From: Bordetella parapertussis
GTDB lineage: Bacteria; Pseudomonadota; Gammaproteobacteria; Burkholderiales; Burkholderiaceae_B
NCBI GenBank assembly: GCA_945872285.1
Contig: CAMBZR010000008.1
Coordinates: 1-64,000, forward strand
Direction of reading: 5' to 3'
DNA: 64,000 nt
In this document: positions 39,528 through 47,555 of the stretch, piece by piece
Numbering within the stretch: position 1 is the stretch's first letter
Layout: the number at the start of each line of letters is the position of its first letter
Program-made: the position numbers and the translations under genes
The notes under the pieces: model-generated
Told to the model about the DNA's origin: nothing
What the model saw: the letters and a program-made list of their open reading frames with translations, nothing else
Databases searched by the model: none

Positions 39528-40114
39528 GTTTTTTCAAAGATCGTGCGCGAAGACGCGCTGGCGCGGGTTTGCTGCTCTGCGCCTTTGTGCTGGGGCTTGC
39601 GGGTTGCGCAACGCAGGCGCCTCCCGAGCAAGCGGCGCCTGAAGGTAGCTTGTTACGAGTTGGTCGTTTTGCCGTCAAAACCGAAGAGCTCAATCGGGCG
39701 CCCGAGGCAGTGCAGGGTGGCTTCGTCTGGCGCGACACCGCAGCACAATTGACGCTCGAACTGACTAATCCCTTTGGCAGTATTTTGGCTCGAGTACTCG
39801 TGACCAATAACGGTGCCACGCTCGAGCGTGCGAATGGCGAAATCACTCAAACAACGTCGCCCGATAGCTTGATCGATCAAGCCTTGGGGCAAAGCATTCC
39901 GGTGCAGGGGTTGCGCAGTTGGCTGCGCGTGCAAAAAACTCCTCAGACGGGCATGCGCGTGCTCGAGCACGATGCTCGGGGGCGGATCGTCGCGTTCGAG
40001 CAAGATGGCTGGCAGGCGCGCCTCTCAAACTTTGACGCGCTCGGGCCACGGCTGATCAGTTTGCTGCGCGCGCAAGCCGGGCGCAATATCTCGGTTCGGC
40101 TGGTGGTCGATTAG
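39524..40114 (+). CDS. lolB: Outer-membrane lipoprotein insertion protein LolB
   Basis: A 196-residue lipoprotein with a signal and lipobox LAGC near residue 28. LolB accepts lipoproteins from LolA and places them into the outer membrane. Family features are GRFAVKTE near residue 47, the FVWRD strand near 67 and LSNPFGS-like LTNPFGSILAR near 81. It begins with TTG overlapping the TPR stop (TTTGA), so translation is coupled, and ispE starts two bases after its stop. Confidence 0.9.
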   Translation: MSFFKDRARRRAGAGLLLCAFVLGLAGCATQAPPEQAAPEGSLLRVGRFAVKTEELNRAPEAVQGGFVWRDTAAQLTLELTNPFGSILARVLVTNNGATLERANGEITQTTSPDSLIDQALGQSIPVQGLRSWLRVQKTPQTGMRVLEHDARGRIVAFEQDGWQARLSNFDALGPRLISLLRAQAGRNISVRLVVD

Positions 40115-40116
40115 TC

Positions 40117-41064
40117 GTGCTGTACGACCTGCCTGCGCCGGCTAAACTGAATTTGTTTTTGCACGTCGTTGGGCGGCGCACCGACGGCTACCATCTTTTA
40201 CAAACCGTCTTTCGTTTGATTGATTTAGCTGATCGTATCGATATTGATTTGCGCACTGACGGCAAAATTGTTCGTGAAACCGATATGGTCGGCGTACCCC
40301 ACGACCAAGATTTGGTGGTTCGGGCGGCACGCGCCTTGCAGGCGCACACCGGAGTCACGCAAGGTGCCCAGATCAACGTACAAAAGAATATTCCTGCAGG
40401 CGGTGGGCTAGGTGGGGGCTCAAGCGATGCAGCGACGGTGTTGATTGCCCTGAATCGGCTCTGGAACACGCGACTGAATCGGGAGACCTTGATGCGACTC
40501 GGTCTTGCGCTCGGCGCAGATGTGCCGGTCTTTATTGCGGGTCAAAACGCCTTTGCGCAAGGAATCGGCGAGCAACTGACCCCCCTGCTGTTACCCCAAC
40601 GCGCCTACTTGCTTGTCCAGCCGGCTCAAAGTGTGCCTACACTCGCTGTTTTCGGGGATCCGGATTTGACAAGAGACACCGATCCGGTCAAAATGACGGA
40701 CTTTTCTGGGATCAAACTCTTTGATGAGTTTTACGGCGAAATTGATCAAAAATCAGGTTCTTCGCAAAGTTTCGGTCGTAATGATTTACAGCCCGTTGTA
40801 CTTAAGCGCTATCCGGTGGTTCAGCAGACATTTTCTTGGCTTCAACAGGCCGATTTAAACGTTCGCATGACAGGCTCCGGAGCCTGTCTTTTTGCTGGCT
40901 TCGCAAACGTACAGCAGGCCACAGCGGTCCTCCAGAAATTGCTCGCTAAAAAGCGTACAGATTTTGCTAGTGCCGCCGTGGCGGGGGTGTTCAACCCAAT
41001 CCAGTCGATGTCTGTCTGTGAGGGGTTGTCAGAACATCCGCTTCGGCACTGGGTTGATAGTTAG
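40117..41064 (+). CDS. ispE: 4-diphosphocytidyl-2-C-methyl-D-erythritol kinase
   Basis: A 315-residue GHMP kinase of the MEP isoprenoid pathway. PAPAKLNLFLHVVGRRTDGYH at the start (PAKLNLFL), the ATP loop PAGGGLGGGSSDAA near residue 93 and MTGSGACLFAGF near 250. It starts with GTG. The TAG stop lies one base before the first base of tRNA-Gln, so the tRNA is probably cut out of the same transcript. Confidence 0.97.
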   Translation: MLYDLPAPAKLNLFLHVVGRRTDGYHLLQTVFRLIDLADRIDIDLRTDGKIVRETDMVGVPHDQDLVVRAARALQAHTGVTQGAQINVQKNIPAGGGLGGGSSDAATVLIALNRLWNTRLNRETLMRLGLALGADVPVFIAGQNAFAQGIGEQLTPLLLPQRAYLLVQPAQSVPTLAVFGDPDLTRDTDPVKMTDFSGIKLFDEFYGEIDQKSGSSQSFGRNDLQPVVLKRYPVVQQTFSWLQQADLNVRMTGSGACLFAGFANVQQATAVLQKLLAKKRTDFASAAVAGVFNPIQSMSVCEGLSEHPLRHWVDS

Positions 41065-41065
41065 T

Positions 41066-41139
41066 TGGGGAGTCGCCAAGCTGGTTAAGGCACCGGATTT
41101 TGATTCCGGCATGCGAAGGTTCGAATCCTTCCTCCCCAG
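41066..41139 (+). tRNA. tRNA-Gln (TTG)
   Basis: A 74-base tRNA without CCA: acceptor TGGGGAG/CTCCCCA, discriminator G, anticodon stem CCGGA/TCCGG with loop TTTTGAT, anticodon TTG. The encoded 3' end reads CCC rather than CCA, so the CCA tail must be added or repaired by nucleotidyltransferase. It lies between ispE and prs, its usual place in betaproteobacteria. Confidence 0.97.
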
Positions 41140-41262
41140 CCCCAAAATGTGTAGCTGCTGAACCCGTTTGCCTTTGGATACACCCCCAAGAATACAAGGC
41201 TTTCGTTCAACGGCTTTTTTGTTTTCTGTCTGCTTAACTTACAGTCTGTCACTGCGTCCACC

Positions 41263-42213
41263 ATGGCCAACGATAGTTTTATGATCTTTACCGGCACAGC
41301 CAACACCCGACTGGCTGTCGATGTGGTTAATCATCTGGATATGTCTCTGGGCAAAATGTCCGTGGGCCGCTTTTCAGACGGTGAGGTCATGGTTGAAATC
41401 AACGAAAACGTGCGCGGTAAAGACGTCTTCGTGCTTCAGCCTACCTGTGCACCTACCAATGACAACCTGATGGAGATCATGGTAATGATCGACGCCTTGC
41501 GGCGCGCGTCAGCAGGTCGTATCACGGCAGCGATTCCTTACTTTGGTTACGGTCGTCAAGATCGTCGCCCCCGTTCTGCCCGCGTCGCGATCTCGGCCAA
41601 AGTCGTGGCCAACATGCTGCAAGTGGCGGGCGTCAATCGCGTGTTAACCATGGATCTTCACGCAGACCAGATTCAAGGTTTTTTTGATATTCCGGTCGAT
41701 AACATTTATGCCGGCCCAATTTTGCTAGGTGATATCTGGCGCCGTAATCTGTCAAATCTGGTTGTGGTTTCGCCCGACATTGGCGGCGTTGTGCGCGCAC
41801 GCGCGTTGGCCAAGCAGCTTGAAGCCGACCTGGCCATCATCGATAAGCGCCGGCCCAAGGCTAACGTCTCTGAAGTGATGAATATTATCGGCGAGGTGGA
41901 TGGGCGCACCTGTTTAATTATGGACGACATGGTCGACACCGCCGGTACGCTTTGCAAAGCGGCGCAAGCGCTTAAAGAGCGTGGTGCGGGCAGCGTGTAT
42001 GCCTACTGTACGCATGCTGTGTTGTCGGGCGGTGCGATCGAGCGAATCCAAGCGTCTGAACTCACTGAGCTTGTTGTCACCGATACCATTCCATTGTCTG
42101 ACGAAGCGCGGGCTTGCAGCAAGGTCCGCCAGCTTTCGTGTGCGGCGCTTTTAGGTGAAACCATCCTACGTATTTCAAACGCCGAATCTGTTAGTTCGTT
42201 GTTTATCGATTGA
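41263..42213 (+). CDS. prs: Ribose-phosphate pyrophosphokinase
   Basis: A 316-residue class I PRPP synthetase (ribose-5-phosphate plus ATP to PRPP). Seen: [20 protein letters not shown] near residue 36, [14 protein letters not shown] near 97 and the PRPP loop [12 protein letters not shown] near 223. It is the main PRPP source; a second, salvage-type source is suggested at 60.6-62.4 kb. Confidence 0.98.
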   Translation: MANDSFMIFTGTANTRLAVDVVNHLDMSLGKMSVGRFSDGEVMVEINENVRGKDVFVLQPTCAPTNDNLMEIMVMIDALRRASAGRITAAIPYFGYGRQDRRPRSARVAISAKVVANMLQVAGVNRVLTMDLHADQIQGFFDIPVDNIYAGPILLGDIWRRNLSNLVVVSPDIGGVVRARALAKQLEADLAIIDKRRPKANVSEVMNIIGEVDGRTCLIMDDMVDTAGTLCKAAQALKERGAGSVYAYCTHAVLSGGAIERIQASELTELVVTDTIPLSDEARACSKVRQLSCAALLGETILRISNAESVSSLFID

Positions 42214-42277
42214 GGGAAGGCCAGCTTAGGCTGGCTTAAAAAATTTGCAGGCGACTGGTCGCGGTGGTCTGCAACAT

Positions 42278-42322
42278 CACTGCTCGGTGTCGAGCAGTGC
42301 ATTAACCGGGTGTCTGACACCC
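42278..42322 (+). promoter_or_regulatory. Two-hairpin leader of rplY
   Basis: CACTGCTCG (42278-42286), GTGT, CGAGCAGTG (42291-42299) is a perfect nine-pair hairpin; nine bases later GGGTGTC-T-GACACCC (42308-42322) can form a five-pair hairpin with a TCTGA loop. They end 15 bases before the rplY ATG. Ribosomal protein genes often use such leaders for self-control, which is inference here. Confidence 0.45.
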
Positions 42323-42337
42323 ACTTTGGAGTATTTC

Positions 42338-42976
42338 ATGCAATTTAATGCAACCCCACGCAGCGTACAGGGAACGAGTGCGAGCCGCCGCCTGCGCCGT
42401 GCGAGCCGTGTCCCAGCCATCGTTTACGGTGGCAAAGAGCAGCCCGCTAATATCGAACTCGATCACAACGAGATTTACCACGCCTTGCGTAAAGAGTTAT
42501 TTCACTCATCCATTCTTGACATGCAGCTTGAGGGCAAAAGCCAACAAGTGTTGTTGCGTTCAGTGCAGTGGCATCCCTACAAACAAATCGTCATGCACAT
42601 TGATTTTCAGCGCATCGATGCGAATCAAAAACTGCACACTAAAGTGCCCTTGCACTTTACCAATGCCGAGACTTCGCCCGCCGTCAAAATGAGTGCAGCC
42701 ATCATTTCGCATCTGTTCACCGAGATCGAAGTGACTTGTCTGCCAGCTGATTTGCCTCAATTTATTGAAGTGGACCTCACCAACTTGGTGGCGGGTGCGT
42801 CAATTCATTTGGCCGACATTACATTACCTAAGGGCGTGACATTTCTTGCGCACCGTGGCGATGCTAACCCCGTGTTGGCAACAGCCTTAGTTAAAGGTGG
42901 CCCAGCCGATGACGCAGAAGATGACAAGCCAGCTGCAGGTGCTGCGCCAGCCGCAGGTGCTACCCCAGCCGCTTAA
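42338..42976 (+). CDS. rplY: 50S ribosomal protein L25 (bL25, Ctc form)
   Basis: A 212-residue bL25 of the long Ctc type: an N-terminal 5S-rRNA-binding domain ([15 protein letters not shown] near residue 20, KQIVMHIDF near 85) and a C-terminal beta domain, then an Ala/Pro-rich tail with the repeat [13 protein letters not shown]. The ATG at 42338 has TTGGAG upstream. It lies between prs and pth as in most betaproteobacteria. Confidence 0.97.
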   Translation: MQFNATPRSVQGTSASRRLRRASRVPAIVYGGKEQPANIELDHNEIYHALRKELFHSSILDMQLEGKSQQVLLRSVQWHPYKQIVMHIDFQRIDANQKLHTKVPLHFTNAETSPAVKMSAAIISHLFTEIEVTCLPADLPQFIEVDLTNLVAGASIHLADITLPKGVTFLAHRGDANPVLATALVKGGPADDAEDDKPAAGAAPAAGATPAA

Positions 42977-43027
42977 GCGAGTCGTGTTTAGGTTCTGCCA
43001 AGAGCCTGTCTTGTCAGTTATCTTTAA

Positions 43028-43072
43028 CAAAACCCCCATCCAAGCTTTGCGCCGGTGGGGGTTTTGCTTTCT
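43028..43072 (+). terminator. Hairpin terminator after rplY
   Basis: CAAAACCCCCA (43028-43038) pairs with TGGGGGTTTTG (43056-43066), an 11-pair stem with a 17-base loop, followed by CTTTCT. It ends ten bases before the pth start, so pth is either read through or has its own promoter in this loop. Confidence 0.7.
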
Positions 43073-43081
43073 AATGCAAAC

Positions 43082-43678
43082 ATGTCGATACCCATTAAAT
43101 TGATTGTTGGCCTGGGTAACCCAGGTAACGAATACGCAAAAACACGTCATAACGCTGGCTTTTGGTTGGTGGATGACATCGCAAGCGATTTGAAAACAAA
43201 CTTCGTGCACGAAAAAACATTTTTTGGCATGGTGGCAAAAACCCGTGTTGCCAACGACCAGGTGTTTTTAGCCAAGCCGCAAACGTTTATGAACAAGTCA
43301 GGGCAGTGCGTAGGCTCGCTGGCCCGGTTTTATAAGCTCGCCCCAGAAAACATCTTGGTGCTGCACGATGAGCTCGATTTGATGCCCGGTCAGGTGAAGG
43401 TCAAGCAAGGCGGTGGCCACGCCGGTCATAATGGCTTGCGCGATATTGAAACGGTGTTGGGTAGCGCAAATTTTTGGCGTTTGCGCCTTGGCATCGGACA
43501 CCCTCGCACTTTGTCTTTAGTGCAAGAGGTCGCAGATTTTGTATTGCATGCGCCGCGCCGCGAAGATCAAACTGCCATCGATGATTGCGTGACCCGTTGC
43601 CGTGCGGTGATCCCATCGTTTTTATCTGGCGAGTTTTCTAAAGCCACGGGGCAATTGCATCGCGACAACCCTGCATGA
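43082..43678 (+). CDS. pth: Peptidyl-tRNA hydrolase
   Basis: A 198-residue enzyme that frees tRNA from peptidyl-t[22 protein letters not shown] near residue 9 holds the catalytic histidine; [10 protein letters not shown] near 63, HDELDLMPG near 92 and [13 protein letters not shown] near 108 complete the site. ATG at 43082; a GTG/ATG nine codons upstream lies inside the terminator stem and is unlikely. No clear Shine-Dalgarno site. Confidence 0.96.
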   Translation: MSIPIKLIVGLGNPGNEYAKTRHNAGFWLVDDIASDLKTNFVHEKTFFGMVAKTRVANDQVFLAKPQTFMNKSGQCVGSLARFYKLAPENILVLHDELDLMPGQVKVKQGGGHAGHNGLRDIETVLGSANFWRLRLGIGHPRTLSLVQEVADFVLHAPRREDQTAIDDCVTRCRAVIPSFLSGEFSKATGQLHRDNPA

Positions 43679-44421
43679 CGGCGCAGCGGTTTCGCGAAGA
43701 CTTTAAGCAGTTTTTGCTGTTTGTGCGGCGGCCGAGTCTTGCTAGGCGGGTGCCGCGTAGCTTGGCTGTGGCTGGCTGGCTGGGTGATTGGTGGCCTAAT
43801 ATTCGCTTGCCTCGCTTGCTGGCTTGGGCTGCAGCACTTTGGACGCTCAACATCTTGGTGCTGGGCCCGCTCGTGTTGGTTGTGTTTGAACTCAGCGGTG
43901 CGACCCATCGCATCAGCGTGCATAACTTACCTTGGTTGCAGGCCATTTTATGGGCGCCCATTGTCGAAGAAATGCTGTTTCGGTTTGGCTTGCGCCGACC
44001 TGTGATGGCGCTTGGGCTGGTGCCCTTGATGGTGTTTGTTTTGCTCAATGGCGTAGCGTGGTGGGCGAGTAGCTTGTTGGCATTGGCGGTGTTGACCGTC
44101 TGGTGGCTGAGCGCGCGCACGCATACGCCGAGCGCTACCGGTTATCAATGGTTGCGCCGCTATCGCGCGGCGTTCCCGTGGGTGTTGCATCTATCGGTCT
44201 TGGCGTTTGCTGCGCTTCATATTAAAAATTTTGTCTTTGATGAAATGGCTTGGTGGATGATGGTGGTATTGGTTGCACCACAATGGGTGACGGGCTTGGT
44301 GTTGAGTTGGATCCGCGTGCAACGCGGCATCGGTGCAGCCATGCTGTTGCACGGTATTTTTAATGCGGGGCCTTTGAGCGTGGCCTGGTTGGCGCTGCAG
44401 CTGTTGGGTGATGTGGGCTAG
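43675..44421 (+). CDS. CPBP family intramembrane metalloprotease-like protein
   Basis: A 248-residue membrane protein with about seven hydrophobic segments. The CPBP (Abi/CAAX protease) motifs are present in order: [11 protein letters not shown] near residue 99 (motif 1, EExxxR), FAALHIKNF near 180 (motif 2) and HGIFNAGPL near 223 (motif 3, HxxxN). Members cleave prenylated or small peptides within the membrane, but most bacterial ones are uncharacterised. Its ATG overlaps the pth stop (ATGA). Confidence 0.82.
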   Translation: MTAQRFREDFKQFLLFVRRPSLARRVPRSLAVAGWLGDWWPNIRLPRLLAWAAALWTLNILVLGPLVLVVFELSGATHRISVHNLPWLQAILWAPIVEEMLFRFGLRRPVMALGLVPLMVFVLLNGVAWWASSLLALAVLTVWWLSARTHTPSATGYQWLRRYRAAFPWVLHLSVLAFAALHIKNFVFDEMAWWMMVVLVAPQWVTGLVLSWIRVQRGIGAAMLLHGIFNAGPLSVAWLALQLLGDVG

Positions 44422-44492
44422 TAAATTTAATGAACAAGTTTTGAAACGAACAGACCCTTGAACGCCAGCGACTGAAGTAATGGCCGCTTTAG

Positions 44493-46070
44493 TTATTGCT
44501 GCCCCTGCACATACTGCTCGCGCAACTGGCGCTTCAGCGTTTTTCCAATTTCATTGCGCGGCAGATCTGTAATCAACAGCAGGTCGGCCAAGCGCTGGGT
44601 TTTGCCTAAACGCGCATTCACCCAAGCGAGTAAAGCTTCTTTGGTAATGCTTGCGTTTGGGCGCAAGACAACGTAGCCAACTGGGGTTTCGCCCCAAGCG
44701 CGTGAAGGCACGCCCACCACGGCAGCCTCGGCCACCTCAGGGTGCTGTTCTAGCTCTGCTTCAAGGTCGCTCGGATAAATATTAAAGCCACCCGAAATCA
44801 CCATATCTTTTTTACGGTCTGACAAAATCACAAAGCCGTCTTTATCAAAGCGGCCGATATCACCGGTACGGATAAACCGTTTGCCGGTTGAATCAAACCA
44901 TTCAATCTCGCGGGTTTTTTCAGGTAAGCCGTGATAGCCCTTCATCATGGCTGAAGCACTCCCGACAATCTCGCCCGTTTGGCCTGCGGGCACTTCGACC
45001 CCGTTGTCATCAATCAGTCGAAGATCATGCCCTGCCGACGGTTGGCCAATCGTGTGGAGTTTATTTGGATGTAGGTGGGCTTTAAGCTCGCAGCGCACGC
45101 CGCCCTCGGTCATGCCGTACACATCATTGAGTTCGCCTGGCCAACGTTGCAAGACCTCGGCCTTGAGCGCGGCACTAAAGGGGGCGCTGGTTGAGCCCTT
45201 AATGCGCAGTGAAGATAAGTCATGCGCATCAAAGGTTGGGTCGTCCAGTAAGCGTTGATATTGCACCGGCACCATCACCGTGTGCGTGGCGCGGTGGCGC
45301 GTGGCCAGGGCAAGATACTGACGCGTCTCGAACTTGCTCATCAGAACAGCCGTGGCACCAAGTGCCAAGCCCGGCAAAAGAGGTACCAGCGTTGTATTTG
45401 AGTAAAGCGGGGTAGACAGCAGCAAAACCGACGCAAAGCCGATGCCGTTGGCTGCAGCGCGCTGGGTTTGCGACCAGCGCATTGAACACGGCTGCACGAT
45501 GCCTTTGGGCACACCCGTCGTGCCCGACGAGTAAATCAGATTGAAGGCACGCTCAGGATCGTTGGCGACAGGCTTAGGGTTAGCCTGCGTGCCTAACCAC
45601 TGCGGCCAACTGTTGGAGCCCGTCGTGAGATCAAACCAGATCTTTTTGAGCGCAACGGGCGCTTGGCCGGCTTTGGCCGCGGGCATAAAGCCTTCAAGAT
45701 CCCAAGCATTTGCGACAGGCTGATCTAAAAACAGCCATCGCGCCTCAGAGTTTGCCAGCATCCCGGTCAGATTTTGAGCGGTCGCCGAAGGCGGCAAAGG
45801 CGTCATCACGCCGCCTGCCCGCAGCACGCCAAAATACAAGGCAACGTATTCAAGCGAGGTGCCCGAGCAGGCCGCAATGACATCCCCAGGCTGCACACCG
45901 TCACGCTGCAGGCTTGCTGCCGCGCGCGACACCAAGCGGTCAAACTCGCGATAGTTCAGCGTGACCCCATTTAGGATCAGCGCTGGATGCTCTGGGCGGA
46001 GTTGCGCCACGGCGCTAAGAAGTGCGGGCAGCGAGCCGTTCGGCTGGGCTAAAAGGTCAGGTAATTTCAT
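44493..46070 (-). CDS. AMP-forming acyl-CoA synthetase-like enzyme
   Basis: A 525-residue class I adenylate-forming enzyme. The P-loop YSSGTTGVPKG lies near residue 185, YGMTEGG near 320, the TGD motif in IRTGDIGRFD near 400, and the thioester-domain lysine in LPRNEIGKTLKRQL near 508. It activates a carboxylic acid to the acyl-AMP and then the CoA ester; substrate unknown, probably an aromatic or medium-chain acid. It stands alone, divergent from ychF. Confidence 0.88.
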   Translation of the reverse strand: MKLPDLLAQPNGSLPALLSAVAQLRPEHPALILNGVTLNYREFDRLVSRAAASLQRDGVQPGDVIAACSGTSLEYVALYFGVLRAGGVMTPLPPSATAQNLTGMLANSEARWLFLDQPVANAWDLEGFMPAAKAGQAPVALKKIWFDLTTGSNSWPQWLGTQANPKPVANDPERAFNLIYSSGTTGVPKGIVQPCSMRWSQTQRAAANGIGFASVLLLSTPLYSNTTLVPLLPGLALGATAVLMSKFETRQYLALATRHRATHTVMVPVQYQRLLDDPTFDAHDLSSLRIKGSTSAPFSAALKAEVLQRWPGELNDVYGMTEGGVRCELKAHLHPNKLHTIGQPSAGHDLRLIDDNGVEVPAGQTGEIVGSASAMMKGYHGLPEKTREIEWFDSTGKRFIRTGDIGRFDKDGFVILSDRKKDMVISGGFNIYPSDLEAELEQHPEVAEAAVVGVPSRAWGETPVGYVVLRPNASITKEALLAWVNARLGKTQRLADLLLITDLPRNEIGKTLKRQLREQYVQGQQ

Positions 46071-46239
46071 CAGAAAGAGTGAGCGAAAGTCATGGGTAAG
46101 CGAGCAAAAGAATCCGTTGGCGCAGAACTTTGGCAGTGATAAACATGACAGAGGTGGCTATGCCGACAACACCCCTACTCAGAGCGGTTAAACTCCTATT
46201 CTATAAGCAGTCTTCACTTACTAGATTTTCGGGATTCTC

Positions 46240-47331
46240 ATGGCTCTGCAATGTGGCATCGTTGGTTTGCCCAACGTCGGCAAATCAACCCTTTTTAATG
46301 CCCTCACCAAGGCCGGCATTGCCGCCGAAAACTACCCGTTTTGCACAATCGAGCCCAACGTAGGCGTGGTCGAAGTGCCTGATTTCCGCTTAGGCAAGCT
46401 CGCCAAAATCGTCAACCCCGAGCGCATCTTGCATGCCACGGTTGAATTTGTGGATATCGCAGGCTTAGTGGCTGGCGCCAGCCAAGGCGAAGGTCTGGGC
46501 AATCAGTTCTTGTCACACATCCGCGAAACCAATGCCATCATCAACGTGGTGCGCTGCTTTGAAGACGACAACGTCATCCACGTCGCCGGCCGTGTCGATC
46601 CGATCTCTGATATTCAAGTGATTGAAACCGAGCTCGCCTTGGCCGACATGCAAACTGCTGAAAAAGCTTTGCATCGCCACCAAAAAACTGCTCGCTCGGG
46701 CGATAAAGACGCACAAAAAGTTGTCGCGATTCTTGAAGTTGTGATCAAACAATTGGACGACGCTCAACCGATTCGGGCGCTTGGCTTGTCAGACGAAGAC
46801 ATGGCCTTGATTGCGCCTTTGTGCTTTATCACCGCCAAACCCGCCATGTACGTCGGCAACGTGAGTGATCACGGCTTTAAAGATAACCCGATGCTCGATC
46901 GCTTGACTGAGTACGCCGCCGCCCGCAATGCACCAGTCGTGGCGATTTGCGCATCGATCGAATCCGAAATTGCAGAACTCCCTGACGAAGATAAGGCTGT
47001 TTTTCTTGAAGATATGGGCATGCAAGAGCCAGGCTTAAACCGCCTGATTCGTGGCGCCTTCACCTTGTTAGGCTTGCAAACGTATTTCACCGCAGGCGTC
47101 AAAGAAGTACGCGCCTGGACAGTACCCATCGGCGCCACCGGCCCACAAGCCGCCGGCGTGATTCATACCGATTTTGAGCGCGGCTTCATTCGAGCGCAAA
47201 CGATTGCCTATGAAGATTTCATTACCTTCAAAGGCGAACAAGGCGCCAAAGAAGCCGGCAAGATGCGGGCCGAGGGTAAGGAGTATGTTGTGCAAGATGG
47301 GGACGTGATGAACTTTTTGTTTAACGTCTAA
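46240..47331 (+). CDS. ychF: Redox-regulated ATPase YchF
   Basis: A 363-residue Obg-family P-loop protein that prefers ATP and binds ribosomes; in E. coli it represses oxidative-stress enzymes. [19 protein letters not shown] near residue 8, [20 protein letters not shown] near 68, [11 protein letters not shown] near 208 (base recognition) and a C-terminal TGS domain with [16 protein letters not shown]. The usual neighbour pth lies 2.6 kb upstream. Confidence 0.97.
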   Translation: MALQCGIVGLPNVGKSTLFNALTKAGIAAENYPFCTIEPNVGVVEVPDFRLGKLAKIVNPERILHATVEFVDIAGLVAGASQGEGLGNQFLSHIRETNAIINVVRCFEDDNVIHVAGRVDPISDIQVIETELALADMQTAEKALHRHQKTARSGDKDAQKVVAILEVVIKQLDDAQPIRALGLSDEDMALIAPLCFITAKPAMYVGNVSDHGFKDNPMLDRLTEYAAARNAPVVAICASIESEIAELPDEDKAVFLEDMGMQEPGLNRLIRGAFTLLGLQTYFTAGVKEVRAWTVPIGATGPQAAGVIHTDFERGFIRAQTIAYEDFITFKGEQGAKEAGKMRAEGKEYVVQDGDVMNFLFNV

Positions 47332-47378
47332 ACACGCCAATTCAAGTACCCCCCTGATGGTTTCGACTGTCAGGTGCT

Positions 47379-47406
47379 GGGCCTCTTCGGAGGCCCTTGC
47401 TTTTTC
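47379..47406 (+). terminator. Terminator of ychF
   Basis: GGGCCTC, a TTCG tetraloop, GAGGCCC (47390-47396), then TTGCTTTTTC. Seven G/C-rich pairs with a very stable loop. Confidence 0.9.
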
Positions 47407-47555
47407 TAGGTAAGGTTTTGGAAACCAAAATTCGAACCCTTCAATGCACTTATGAACCCACGAGTTATCCAAGTTAAAGGCCTTGTATTAATCTCGTGCT
47501 AGTCTCAAGGGGACTCCTTCGCAGCAAAATCTAGCATGACTTCTGGATAGTGTTC

